A DNA stretch of 16,664 nt from Candidatus Moranbacteria bacterium CG_4_8_14_3_um_filter_41_13 (GTDB taxonomy: Bacteria; Patescibacteriota; Minisyncoccia; Moranbacterales; UBA1568), in assembly GCA_002782305.1 (NCBI GenBank), contig PFHN01000105.1, forward strand, positions 1-16,664, in the 5' to 3' direction. The notes under the pieces were generated by a model. That model ran no database searches, had not been told where the DNA came from, and worked only from the letters and a program-made list of their open reading frames with translations. A program made the position numbers and the translations under genes. How positions within the stretch are numbered: position 1 is the stretch's first letter; every line of letters starts with the position of its first letter. Of the stretch, positions 1 to 8,653 are shown piece by piece.

Positions 1-362
1 AGAAAAAAGAAAAAGAGTGGTAACGAAAGGATTGAAAAGAGCACATCTGGATACGCAAACACTTCCGGGAGTGCTCCAAAAATTTTTCCAGATATAATAC
101 CAAAATAATAAAAAATTGGTCCGAGAGAGAATTTCGTATTACCAGACTGTGGGCCAAGAAGAGGTACATCTCTTTTTCCTGAAAGCACATCCTCCATAAT
201 CTGTGCATCGCGTGCTTGATCAGGATTGAATGTCAGAAAATCACGAAACTCATACGTCCGAAGAAATATTCCCAAAATGAGAATCGCACCTAAAATGAAC
301 AAGTACGGTGGTACCCTTCTTATTCCTTCTATTATTCCCCTTGCAAAAGTATGTATCGGCAT
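1..362 (-). CDS. GT-C membrane glycosyltransferase, array member 7 (partial, N-terminus only)
   Basis: The first 120 codons of another array paralog; the rest lies beyond the left edge of the window. It begins MPIHTFARGI, has one predicted membrane helix at about residues 19-35, then LRTYEF and the acidic-loop motif DQARDA (about residues 48-53). It continues with VPLLGPQSGNTKFSLGP, the aromatic FYYFG segment and YPDVLFS, in the same order as in the complete paralogs. In GT-C enzymes of the PMT/ArnT type, acidic residues of the first extracytoplasmic loop are catalytic, so this is inferred to be an active polyprenyl-phosphate-sugar-dependent glycosyltransferase. The ATG at 362 lies 3 bp after the upstream gene's stop, so the gene should be translated from the same message. 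No Shine-Dalgarno sequence is visible. The start fits the N-terminal length of the paralogs. Confidence 0.85.
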   Translation of the reverse strand, partial: MPIHTFARGIIEGIRRVPPYLFILGAILILGIFLRTYEFRDFLTFNPDQARDAQIMEDVLSGKRDVPLLGPQSGNTKFSLGPIFYYFGIISGKIFGALPEVFAYPDVLFSILSLPLFFFF

Positions 363-365
363 ACG

Positions 366-1958
366 TTATAGTTTCAAAGAAAAAAGAGTAAATCTACCAA
401 AAGACAGATACTGAGCAATATTTTTCTCACTCGCTAAAACCTTCTCTTTGTTTTTCGTATTCTCTACGAGGAATACAGGAAGTGATGGATCGGTTTTCTT
501 ATTCTTCTCGATAATTTGTATGCCTGATCGTTTCGTGAAATATTCCATCGATTTCATCGCCTTGAAAATATATTTTTTGTCCCCTGTCAGCACCACTTTT
601 TTCGCACCCCTACTCTCACTCACGATAAACGATGCAGAGTCTTCCACTTCCTTCAGCAGAACATTATCCATTCCTGCGGAAGAATTTGTCAGATACGAAT
701 GATATTCCTTAAATGAAGCAAGAACAAAGAATATATTCATACAGACAAGAACAATAGTGATACCAAAAAGAAATATTATATTCGTACGCGGGAATATCTC
801 TTCGAAAAAATCAAACCACAGTCCGAGGAAAACAAACGGAATAAAAAGTGAGATAAGAAAAAAACGCATCGATATTTCATTGGCAAGAGGCACAAGCAGA
901 AAGAAGAGTATGCTCACAAAGAGAATCATAAGTCCGAGAAAAACTCTTCTCTCATACCTTTTCTCTTTTCTCAAGGCACGTATTGCCAAAAGTAAACCAC
1001 CAAAGAAAAGAATAAAACCGCACAAAAAGGCTTGGATATTGAGACCATGCATCACACTTTTCCGTTCGCAGGTATCAGAACTATCATATCCAGAAAGTAT
1101 GTAGGTACTACTCTGTGAGAAACATACAATATTTTTTTCAATATTAGCAACAAATCCACTCCCTTTTTTCTCTTTCGTACCAATGCTCTCTATGAAAGCC
1201 TTAGTGTTTTCTCCTCCTGTTTGCCATTCACTAATCAGGACAGGTATATTCAGGAAAAGAACAAGCGCGAGTATAAGAAGCGTTTTCTTCCACAGATGTT
1301 CTTTCTTCTGGTATATCAAGAAGCCGAAAACACAGAATGCGAGAAGAGGAAAAAGAATGAGTGAAAGCGAGTGAAGTTGTATACCGATGCCGAGTGCAAG
1401 ACCCGTGACAAAAGTCCACCATTTCCACGCCGTCTCCCTTGCGGTCATCATTTTATACAATCCGAAGAGAAAGAGCAGTGTCCAGAATGGCAGTGAATTG
1501 GGATTCCAAGCGAAACGACCATATTTGACAGCATAAAAGGAAACAGCTAGAAGAGCGATAAGCAGGAGCGATTTCTTCATATCAAAATACTGACGAAGAA
1601 AGAAAAAAAGAAGCACGATAGTGAGGAGTGAGAAGAAAAGATCAGGATAAGCCATTTTATCAGGAGCATTTCCGAATACTTTCGCAGAAATAATCTGAAA
1701 ATAATAAAACGCTGGCCCGACCCGAAAGGTTGTTCCTCCAGCTTTCGGTCCGAGAAGCGGAATATCTCCCTCTCCATCAATGAGGCTACTCACAATACCT
1801 GCATCACGTGACTGATCTGCATTGAATCGAAGAAAATCATGAAACTCGTAGGTACGAAAAGCAAATCCTACACAAAAAATCAGGAGTAAAATCCAGACAT
1901 ATTTCGGTACTGTTTGTATTTTTCTGAGACGTAATAATTTCATAATCTTTTCATTCAA
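366..1958 (-). CDS. GT-C (PMT/ArnT-like) membrane glycosyltransferase, array member 6
   Basis: A 530-residue polytopic membrane protein, predicted to transfer a sugar from a polyprenyl-phosphate carrier to an acceptor on the outer face of the cytoplasmic membrane. Helix 1 (about residues 20-36) runs into FRTYEF and the acidic loop with DQSRDA (D48, D52). PLLGPKAGGT and GPAFYYFQ (about 67-88), YPDLFFSLL (104-112), YGRFAWNPN (146-154) and GIGIQLH (190-196) follow. Two extracytoplasmic cysteines, C279 and C297, match a pair in the three preceding array members. About ten helices end near residue 415. Residues 420-530 form a non-membrane domain that is shared with the paralogs, around KEVEDSASF and KKVVLTGDK. 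The ATG lies 5 bp after the upstream TGA; a second ATG at codon 6 is an alternative start. The family call is firm; sugar and acceptor are unknown. Confidence 0.85.
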   Translation of the reverse strand: MNEKIMKLLRLRKIQTVPKYVWILLLIFCVGFAFRTYEFHDFLRFNADQSRDAGIVSSLIDGEGDIPLLGPKAGGTTFRVGPAFYYFQIISAKVFGNAPDKMAYPDLFFSLLTIVLLFFFLRQYFDMKKSLLLIALLAVSFYAVKYGRFAWNPNSLPFWTLLFLFGLYKMMTARETAWKWWTFVTGLALGIGIQLHSLSLILFPLLAFCVFGFLIYQKKEHLWKKTLLILALVLFLNIPVLISEWQTGGENTKAFIESIGTKEKKGSGFVANIEKNIVCFSQSSTYILSGYDSSDTCERKSVMHGLNIQAFLCGFILFFGGLLLAIRALRKEKRYERRVFLGLMILFVSILFFLLVPLANEISMRFFLISLFIPFVFLGLWFDFFEEIFPRTNIIFLFGITIVLVCMNIFFVLASFKEYHSYLTNSSAGMDNVLLKEVEDSASFIVSESRGAKKVVLTGDKKYIFKAMKSMEYFTKRSGIQIIEKNKKTDPSLPVFLVENTKNKEKVLASEKNIAQYLSFGRFTLFSLKL

Positions 1959-1963
1959 AGAGA

Positions 1964-3619
1964 TCAGTACTCTAACTGATATACTCTCATCTTCCCGAAG
2001 TTTTTGACACTTTTCACAGGTAAACCTCTTATTATTAATTCATTTTCACCTCGATTGATTGCAAGGAAGAAAAGTGGTGATCCAAGAGGTACATCCTCTA
2101 TCTCAAACGTTCTTATCAATTCATAACCAGTCTTCCTGGCTACGTATGCTCCAGGCAGAAAGATATTCCCAGTATATATCTTTTCGCTCATCACGTATAT
2201 TTTCCTCGCACTGCCTGTCATTTCCTGCATATATTTCACTATATTCTCCACTTCACCATAGTAAACAGCATGCCCATTGTTTCCTTCATATGAAGAAAGA
2301 ATGGTAACTTGATCAGCAAGCGCTTGTATATTTCCGATACTAGCGACACCTACCAATAAAAAGAGGACTGCGTATTTCAATTTTCGAGATGAAACAAACC
2401 ATTCAATAAAAAAACCGACAAAAAAGAACGCAACAAAAAAGACTGGACTAAAATATCGAAATTCTTTGAACTCTGATCCGCCCACAATAGGAATCATAAT
2501 GACAAAAAAGAGACTAAAGAAGGAAATAAGTAACCCAAGAAAATATTTCTTATTCCTATCTTCTTCTTGAAAGAATTTGTACCAAAAAGATATATACCCA
2601 AGAAAAGAGAAAAAGAAAATTCCTAAAAGTCCTATCCACGATACTGTAGATCGGAACCGATTACCAGCCGGACTTTTTTCTAATACTTTCACGAAAGAAT
2701 AACTACAATCCTTATTACCCAAGGAGAAAAAGATGTAGGCATTATTCTCTAGATGACAGCTCAGTGTGTCTGCTAAAATAGCGCTGGTTGTCTTATGAGA
2801 GAGTGTTTTTGAGGTATCGTTCTTTTCAGAAAAATGAAAGAGAATCCGCGTATTCGTAAAACCAGTAGAAAATTCACTGACAACCTGTGGGGCATTGATG
2901 CAAAGAGCCAGAAATATAATGACGAATATCTTTTTCCAGATACCACGATTCTTATAAAAAAGAAAGAGTGTCGTTACAATAAATACAGCCGAAAACAGAA
3001 TGAGTGTGGTGGCATGTAGTTGCACACCTATCCCAAGAGCAATAGCATAACTAACTACCCAGAACCACCGCGTTTTCTCCTTGTTTATCAAAAACTCGTG
3101 AGCTGAGAAAAGAAAAAGTAGACTAAAAAATGGAATAAGGTTTGGATTCCAGGCGAAACGAGAATATTTAATAATAAAAAATGAAATAGCATACACTCCC
3201 ATAAGTGCAAGAGAAATATTTTCTGTAAAATACTTTCTCAAAAAAAAGAAAAAGAGTGGGAGAGAAAGTATACTAAATAGAAGGTCTGGATATGCCATTA
3301 CCTCCGCTTCTGGTCCAAATATCATTGCTGAAAGAATTTGGAAATAATAATACACCGGACCTATATGAAAGAGCGTTTCTTTGTCTTCTCCCGATGCGCG
3401 CATCGTCGGACCGAATACAGGCCACGATTTCTCTCCAGTCAATACCTGTTCCGTAAAAACAGCATCACGCACTTGATCCTTTTCGAAGAGAAGCCAATCA
3501 TGAAAATGATAGGTGCGAAGAAAAATACCGATACAAAGAATAAGCAAAAAGGACACAAGAAAAAAATTCTTTGAATGAATAAGATTTCTCAATGATATTA
3601 ACCTCTCTTTAAAAATCAT
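1964..3619 (-). CDS. GT-C (PMT/ArnT-like) membrane glycosyltransferase, array member 5
   Basis: A 551-residue paralog of its neighbours with the same order of parts. Helix 1 is at about 18-35, then LRTYHFHDWL and DQVRDA (D48, D52), YSRFAWNPN (152-160), GIGVQLH (196-202), about ten helices to near residue 430, and a C-terminal soluble domain that starts near GEVENIVKYM (455-464). Compared with the shorter loop of members 4 and 6, it carries an insertion (RASGEDKE, about 74-81) between PVFGP and FHIGPVYYYFQ. Only the next array member upstream shares this insertion. C288 and C305 are the conserved exofacial cysteine pair, in SCHLENNAY...KDC. It ends in TGA, 5 bp before the next start. The gap to the upstream gene is 35 bp, the largest in the array. 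Function is inferred from family: lipid-phosphosugar-dependent glycosyl transfer outside the cell. Substrates are unknown. Confidence 0.85.
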   Translation of the reverse strand: MIFKERLISLRNLIHSKNFFLVSFLLILCIGIFLRTYHFHDWLLFEKDQVRDAVFTEQVLTGEKSWPVFGPTMRASGEDKETLFHIGPVYYYFQILSAMIFGPEAEVMAYPDLLFSILSLPLFFFFLRKYFTENISLALMGVYAISFFIIKYSRFAWNPNLIPFFSLLFLFSAHEFLINKEKTRWFWVVSYAIALGIGVQLHATTLILFSAVFIVTTLFLFYKNRGIWKKIFVIIFLALCINAPQVVSEFSTGFTNTRILFHFSEKNDTSKTLSHKTTSAILADTLSCHLENNAYIFFSLGNKDCSYSFVKVLEKSPAGNRFRSTVSWIGLLGIFFFSFLGYISFWYKFFQEEDRNKKYFLGLLISFFSLFFVIMIPIVGGSEFKEFRYFSPVFFVAFFFVGFFIEWFVSSRKLKYAVLFLLVGVASIGNIQALADQVTILSSYEGNNGHAVYYGEVENIVKYMQEMTGSARKIYVMSEKIYTGNIFLPGAYVARKTGYELIRTFEIEDVPLGSPLFFLAINRGENELIIRGLPVKSVKNFGKMRVYQLEY

Positions 3620-3654
3620 ATTTTTTCTATAATAACTTCTTTCTATGTATACCT

Positions 3655-5277
3655 TTATCTCTCGCTGTTTATCTGGAAAATAGAGAAACGATCGATGCTC
3701 TGATACGGATATTGACTTCTCCAGCCAACTCTACAGCTGATTAAATACGCAGGAACACTCTTGTCTGGCACCTCTAGAGTGCTCTTCATTTCTATAGCCT
3801 GAATACCATATTTGCCGAGAAGATATTGCATGGGAAAAAATATTACATGTAAATCCTTGTCTCCACGCACATACACCTCCTTGAACCCAGTCGTATTTCC
3901 AGCTATATACGAAGCTACTGGTTCGAGCTCTCCTAAAGTCGTAAAATGAGAAGCGCAGGTTTGTTTTTTTAACTGAAGAGATGAAAATTGTCCATAGAGC
4001 ACTTGATAATGAGAGAAATACAAAGGGAAGAGAAAAATACCAAAAATAAATATTCCCCTTATCATACCCGGAAATCTACGCGTAATACACTGCAAAAGGA
4101 AACCAAGAAAAAGGAATGGCACGAAAAAAGTCGAGGTAAAATATCTGAAATCACTCAAATGACTTCTACTCAAAGGAAGCATTACAAAAAAAGCGATGCT
4201 GGTATATACGATAACAAGATACAGAAAATACTTTTTCTCTCTTTCCTTTTCATTTCGTACATATCGAAAGAGGAACAGAGAACCAAAAAGAGAGAATATG
4301 AGAGTAACAAGTGAAACGACACTCTCGAGAGGATTCTTATTTATACGATACGTTGATATATCAAAAAGATTATACGCGCAACGATTACCTCCATATGATG
4401 ACAAAAAATAGGCGTACGCCTCCATATGACAATTAAGATCGTTTCTCACCAAAGTACCTAGGCTTCTAGGATTGTTCTTTGATGTAGAGATCAAAAGAGT
4501 TTTTGTATTGCTAAAATTTGTCTGGAGCTCACTCACAATCTGAGCAGTATTCAAAAAACAAACAAGCAGAAAAATAAGTGTCCATTCTTTCCATCTCAGA
4601 CTCTGATTCTTCAGTAAAAACAATACTACACAAAAAGAAGTGATAAAGAAGATGGCCATTGTTATCACGTGGAGTTGTATACCAACGCCAAAAGAGAATC
4701 CAAAAACAAGAGCAGGAACCCATCTGTCTTTCTCCGATTTCCCAAGTAATCTGTGTAAAGAGAAAAGAAAAAGTAATACAAAGAAAGGAATAAGATTGGT
4801 ATTCCAAGCAAAACGGGCATATTGAACAAAATACGCTGAAAACGCAAATAGAGATGTTACTCCTAGTGAAATGCTTCTTGTAAAATAATTACGGAGAAAG
4901 AAAAAAAGAAGCGGTATAGTCAGTATGCCAAAAAAAACATCTGGGTAAGCTAGTTTGTCTGGATAATCACCAAATACTTTCGCTGATAGTATCTGAAAAT
5001 AATAATATATTGGACCTATATGAAAAGCATTTTCTTCGCTATGTGCCCCCTCTCCCGAATAGCTCATAAAGGGTCCTATAAGTGGCCATTTTTCCCCTCC
5101 CTGCACTATTCTACTCACAAGAGAAGCATCACGAGATTGATCTTCTCTGATCATCAGCCAATCATGGAAATGATAGGTACGAAGAAAAATACCAAGAAAG
5201 AAAATGAGAAGGAAGATACCAATCACTCTTTTTTGCTTCTTCGTTCGCGACGTAAGAAAAGACCAAATATTGTGCAT
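3655..5277 (-). CDS. GT-C (PMT/ArnT-like) membrane glycosyltransferase, array member 4
   Basis: A 540-residue polytopic membrane protein, closest by motif to the following gene. Helix 1 (about 18-34) is followed by LRTYHFHDWL and DQSRDA (D46, D50). The second part of the first large loop carries the inserted stretch SYSGEGAHSEEN (about 72-83) before FHIGPIYYYFQ, the same place as the SGE-containing insertion of its neighbour. YARFAWNTN (153-161) has Thr where most paralogs have Pro. GVGIQLH is at 197-203. C283 and C300 form the shared exofacial cysteine pair. The soluble C-terminal part starts near LGELEPVASYI (448-458) and ends QINSER. A short AAGAG lies just before the ATG, which is 4 bp beyond the upstream stop. 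It is predicted to use a polyprenyl-phosphate sugar; donor and acceptor cannot be read. The 4/5 pair looks like a more recent duplication. Confidence 0.85.
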   Translation of the reverse strand: MHNIWSFLTSRTKKQKRVIGIFLLIFFLGIFLRTYHFHDWLMIREDQSRDASLVSRIVQGGEKWPLIGPFMSYSGEGAHSEENAFHIGPIYYYFQILSAKVFGDYPDKLAYPDVFFGILTIPLLFFFLRNYFTRSISLGVTSLFAFSAYFVQYARFAWNTNLIPFFVLLFLFSLHRLLGKSEKDRWVPALVFGFSFGVGIQLHVITMAIFFITSFCVVLFLLKNQSLRWKEWTLIFLLVCFLNTAQIVSELQTNFSNTKTLLISTSKNNPRSLGTLVRNDLNCHMEAYAYFLSSYGGNRCAYNLFDISTYRINKNPLESVVSLVTLIFSLFGSLFLFRYVRNEKEREKKYFLYLVIVYTSIAFFVMLPLSRSHLSDFRYFTSTFFVPFLFLGFLLQCITRRFPGMIRGIFIFGIFLFPLYFSHYQVLYGQFSSLQLKKQTCASHFTTLGELEPVASYIAGNTTGFKEVYVRGDKDLHVIFFPMQYLLGKYGIQAIEMKSTLEVPDKSVPAYLISCRVGWRSQYPYQSIDRFSIFQINSER

Positions 5278-5281
5278 ACTC

Positions 5282-6895
5282 TTATTCTATAGAAGAAATG
5301 ATAAGTTTTCCGAATTGTTTCTGATCAAGAACAATACGATCCGAAAGTGTGTCCCCCACTCTTTTTTTCATTGAAGAGGCAGGTGCGATGTGGAAGATAC
5401 TGGATGTATCTTTTTGCACTGAAACGGTGTCATCATATTCTGTCAGCTTGATACCTCTTTTCTGCATCAAGTATTCTAGAGGATCGAAAAAACGTTTCAA
5501 GTATACTCTCCCTCCTGTGAGGAGCACTTCCTTCTTCTCCTCATTGAGCGTCATATACCATGCAATAGGCTCAATTTCACCCAAAATACTCTGTTCCGTA
5601 TCACTCGCTGTATGATCATAATACGGCATAAAGACCTTCCAGACAACACAAAGATTGATGAGTATAGATACTCCAATAATGAACCAGAAAACTATCAATG
5701 TATTGCTTCTCATATGTCCAAGAAGAAATTGTAAACAAAGACCAAAGAGAACAAAGGGAACGAAGAAAAGAATAACAAAATATCTCGGTTCCATATGTGA
5801 AGCAACCGGTATAAAGAAAAGAAGGGAAATAACTGTGTATACAGTACAAAGCCAAAGAAAATTCTTTCGAGATTCTTCTGTTTCCCTCCTGTAATACCAA
5901 AGAAACAAGAAGTATCCAAAAAGAGAAAACAAAATACTCATTCCTACGACGATACCGAAGAGTCCAGGATGAGTGATAATGCCAGGAGTATCAGCATATT
6001 TTTTGATATTTTTTTGTAAAAAAAAGATATCACTACATCCCTCCATATTCTCAATCGAAAAGAGCATATTGGCATTCGTCTGGATATGACACGAAAGTAC
6101 GACACCAATATTTTTTCCTATTTCTGATTTTGCTTTTGTTTGAACAGTAGAACCAGAGAAGAAAGCTTGCATATTACTTCCACCCGTTTGTATCTCGCTC
6201 ACTATTTGCGGACCATTCACCATAAGAGCGAAAATAAAAATAAGCAAGGCATCCCTCATTACTTTTCTCTTTTTAATGAATTGAAAAATCAGAACAAAAA
6301 ACACTGTCGTCGGCATAATGAGGAGGAGAAAGGTATGGAGCTGTATACCTATGCCAAGCGATATACCGACAAAGATGGGCCAGCGATACTGCCTCACTCT
6401 CTGTTTGTCCATTATACGAAGAAGTGAGAAAAGAAAGAGCAGGGTGAAAAACGGGATACTATTTGGGTTCCATGAAAACCGTGAAATATTCACAAAAAAT
6501 GCCGAAACTCCCATAAGTATCGAGAGTGCAAGAGAGATACACATCTCGAAATAATTCCTCAGAAAGAAAAAGAGAAAAGGAAGGGCAAGGAGGGAGAAAA
6601 ACAAATCAACGTACGCAATAGACTCTGGAGTATCACCAAACAAGAACGCAGAAACGATACCAAAATAATAGAAAATAGGCCCAAGATGAAAATGTGTCCC
6701 TCCAGCGATAGCACCCAGAAGAGGAAGTGGCATTTCCCCTGCAAGAACGGCACTTATAATACCTGCATCACGCGCCTGATCAGGATTGAATTGTAACCAC
6801 TCACGGAAATGATACGTGCGAAGGAAAATACTCAGTAATACAAAAAGAAGAAGAATACCAGCAGTCCATTTATGTTTCAATATTTTCTCAAACAT
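5282..6895 (-). CDS. GT-C (PMT/ArnT-like) membrane glycosyltransferase, array member 3
   Basis: A 537-residue paralog. Helix 1 (about 11-25) is followed by LRTYHFREWL and DQARDA (D39, D43). PLLGAIAGGTHFHLGP then FYYFG (58-79), VDLFFSLL, ISRFSWNPN (137-145) and GIGIQLH (181-187) follow. PLLGA replaces the usual PLLGP, and the YYF segment ends in G instead of Q, a trait shared with the partial member at the left edge. C269 and C287 are the conserved cysteine pair, in LSCHIQTNAN...GC. The soluble C-terminal domain starts near LGEIEPIAWYM (438-448), with EVLLTGGR close to the sequence of member 6. The ATG is 11 bp after the upstream TAA and is preceded by an AAGAAAG purine run, a weak ribosome-binding site at best. 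It is inferred to be an extracytoplasmic glycosyltransferase in the same pathway as its neighbours. Confidence 0.85.
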   Translation of the reverse strand: MFEKILKHKWTAGILLLFVLLSIFLRTYHFREWLQFNPDQARDAGIISAVLAGEMPLPLLGAIAGGTHFHLGPIFYYFGIVSAFLFGDTPESIAYVDLFFSLLALPFLFFFLRNYFEMCISLALSILMGVSAFFVNISRFSWNPNSIPFFTLLFLFSLLRIMDKQRVRQYRWPIFVGISLGIGIQLHTFLLLIMPTTVFFVLIFQFIKKRKVMRDALLIFIFALMVNGPQIVSEIQTGGSNMQAFFSGSTVQTKAKSEIGKNIGVVLSCHIQTNANMLFSIENMEGCSDIFFLQKNIKKYADTPGIITHPGLFGIVVGMSILFSLFGYFLFLWYYRRETEESRKNFLWLCTVYTVISLLFFIPVASHMEPRYFVILFFVPFVLFGLCLQFLLGHMRSNTLIVFWFIIGVSILINLCVVWKVFMPYYDHTASDTEQSILGEIEPIAWYMTLNEEKKEVLLTGGRVYLKRFFDPLEYLMQKRGIKLTEYDDTVSVQKDTSSIFHIAPASSMKKRVGDTLSDRIVLDQKQFGKLIISSIE

Positions 6896-6906
6896 TTTAT
6901 TCTTTC

Positions 6907-8634
6907 TTATTTATTCAATCGATACCAAACATCTCCCCAGAAAACCCTACTGTATCTCGTAATCTTTTCTGGCTCAAATATTTTTTGTTCCTGCATTCTT
7001 TCTACGGTAATTTTTCTTTCTCGAAACTTTTCGAGCGCTTCCCCTTCCGGATACACACGCACAATATTGAGATTGCCAACATCGACAGGTGTATCTCGCT
7101 TGGTTGTCAGTAAATAGTCTGGCAACACTTCCTTTACAAAAGAGATATAGTAATAACAACCGCCTTGCATTGTCTGTTCTGTACTTTGAAGCGTACTCTC
7201 CCATGATCGTTTCTTCATCAGAAGAGCATATTCGATAGAATGGTCATACGCTTTGATATTTTTTGCCATTTGAAAATAAATATTATTCTCTTTCTCACAA
7301 GACCGCTCAATCACTTCTGCTGTCCGCTCAAAATGTCCCCAGGTCAGAAAATAGCTCCGCCCTTTACTATTCCTCTCACCTGTACTCGTCGCCGTTTCTT
7401 GTGAATTTCGAAGTTCAGAGAACCAACCAAGAGTCGCGATAACATTACTTCCTGCAATAATGATAATGCCAAGTGAAAAAAGAAAAATGCGATACTTCAC
7501 AAACCAACCTTTCTTGTCCAGTGCTCTACACATATAACCGAAATAAAGAAATGGTACAACCATAAATGGAAGATAGAATCTCGGACGATCAATTTTGAAG
7601 GCAAGAGGTATATACAGAAAAAAATAAACAACGATGAGCAGAAGACTCCATTTGAGGAAGTGTTGTTTTTTCTCATCTGTTTCACTTCGCAGGAGGAATG
7701 CATTGGCCAAAAGTCCCAGACCACAAAAAAGTCCTCCGAGAAGAATAATCCACTTACTTGGCTCGACAAGACCTATAAGGATACGTGCAAAATACTTCGC
7801 GAACATATGCAAATCTTGATAGATGTTGAGAAGGAGGCCATTTGATGATGATTTACTAGAAATAGCGGAAAGAAATAATCTTGCATTCTCTCCGTGTTTG
7901 AAAAATTCACTGATGAATACAGGGAGATAAACGATACCGAGACAAAGAAAAAATATAGAGACTACTCTGAATGTCAGTACCTGTTTTGATTGCTTCACAT
8001 TCCACACGATGAAAAGTAAAAGCACGATCGGCAGACCAAGAAAAGCACTGAAATGGAGTTGTGAAGCAATAGCCAGAGAAAGACCTGCGACACTCGCCCA
8101 CAGTAATTGGTGACCTCCTTCTTTCTTCTCATACAAACTAAGAACAGCAAAAGAGAAAATCAACGTGAAAAAAAGCACGGAATTCGGATTCCAAGCGAAA
8201 CGACCATATTCGATAGCAAGGAATGAAACAGCAAGAAACAACATCAAGAGAAGCGACCAGCCCTGGGAAAAATAGCGTCTCACGAAAAAGAAAAACAACG
8301 GGAGTGTTAGTATCGAAAAGAAAAGATCCGGATAAGCGAGTACTACTGTATCCACACTCTGAAATATCTGCGTAGCAATATACTGAAAATCATAAAAGAC
8401 TGGCCCGAGCCTGAGCATCGTCCCTCCGGCACGTGGACCGAGAAGTGGTAATGATGCTACTCCCGTATCATACACATTGGAAATAAGGATAGCATCACGA
8501 AACGCATCTCCCTTAAACTGAAGCCAATCACCAAAATGATAGACACGAAAAAAAATTCCAATACAGAAAATCAAAATAAAAATCCATGTATACTTCGAAA
8601 CCTTCATCAAAAAATACTTCAAAAATTCTCTCAT
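6907..8634 (-). CDS. GT-C (PMT/ArnT-like) membrane glycosyltransferase, array member 2, variant acidic loop
   Basis: A 575-residue paralog with the usual layout: helix 1, FRVYHFGDWL, PLLGPRAGGTMLRLGP, VFYDFQY, YPDLFFSIL, YGRFAWNPN, QLHF. The acidic loop reads DAFRDA (D43, D47 from this start), so the Gln that follows the first Asp in most paralogs is Ala here. The exofacial cysteine pair is missing. The C-terminal soluble domain is longer than in members 3-6 and ends with RVFWGDVWYRLNK. This FWGDV tail is found elsewhere only in the next gene upstream. The frame can be extended to an ATG at 8688, but that start lies inside the upstream gene and adds 18 hydrophilic residues. The ATG at 8634, 19 bp past the upstream stop, gives an N-terminus of the length seen in the paralogs and was chosen. 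The start is uncertain; the family is not. Confidence 0.83.
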   Translation of the reverse strand: MREFLKYFLMKVSKYTWIFILIFCIGIFFRVYHFGDWLQFKGDAFRDAILISNVYDTGVASLPLLGPRAGGTMLRLGPVFYDFQYIATQIFQSVDTVVLAYPDLFFSILTLPLFFFFVRRYFSQGWSLLLMLFLAVSFLAIEYGRFAWNPNSVLFFTLIFSFAVLSLYEKKEGGHQLLWASVAGLSLAIASQLHFSAFLGLPIVLLLFIVWNVKQSKQVLTFRVVSIFFLCLGIVYLPVFISEFFKHGENARLFLSAISSKSSSNGLLLNIYQDLHMFAKYFARILIGLVEPSKWIILLGGLFCGLGLLANAFLLRSETDEKKQHFLKWSLLLIVVYFFLYIPLAFKIDRPRFYLPFMVVPFLYFGYMCRALDKKGWFVKYRIFLFSLGIIIIAGSNVIATLGWFSELRNSQETATSTGERNSKGRSYFLTWGHFERTAEVIERSCEKENNIYFQMAKNIKAYDHSIEYALLMKKRSWESTLQSTEQTMQGGCYYYISFVKEVLPDYLLTTKRDTPVDVGNLNIVRVYPEGEALEKFRERKITVERMQEQKIFEPEKITRYSRVFWGDVWYRLNK

Positions 8635-8653
8635 AAAAACACACGGAAATAAC

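Noticed and set aside
3620..3654. AT-rich 35-bp gap as an internal promoter (TATTAT) for members 5-7
   Set aside because: No -35 box at a suitable distance; AT richness alone explains the match.
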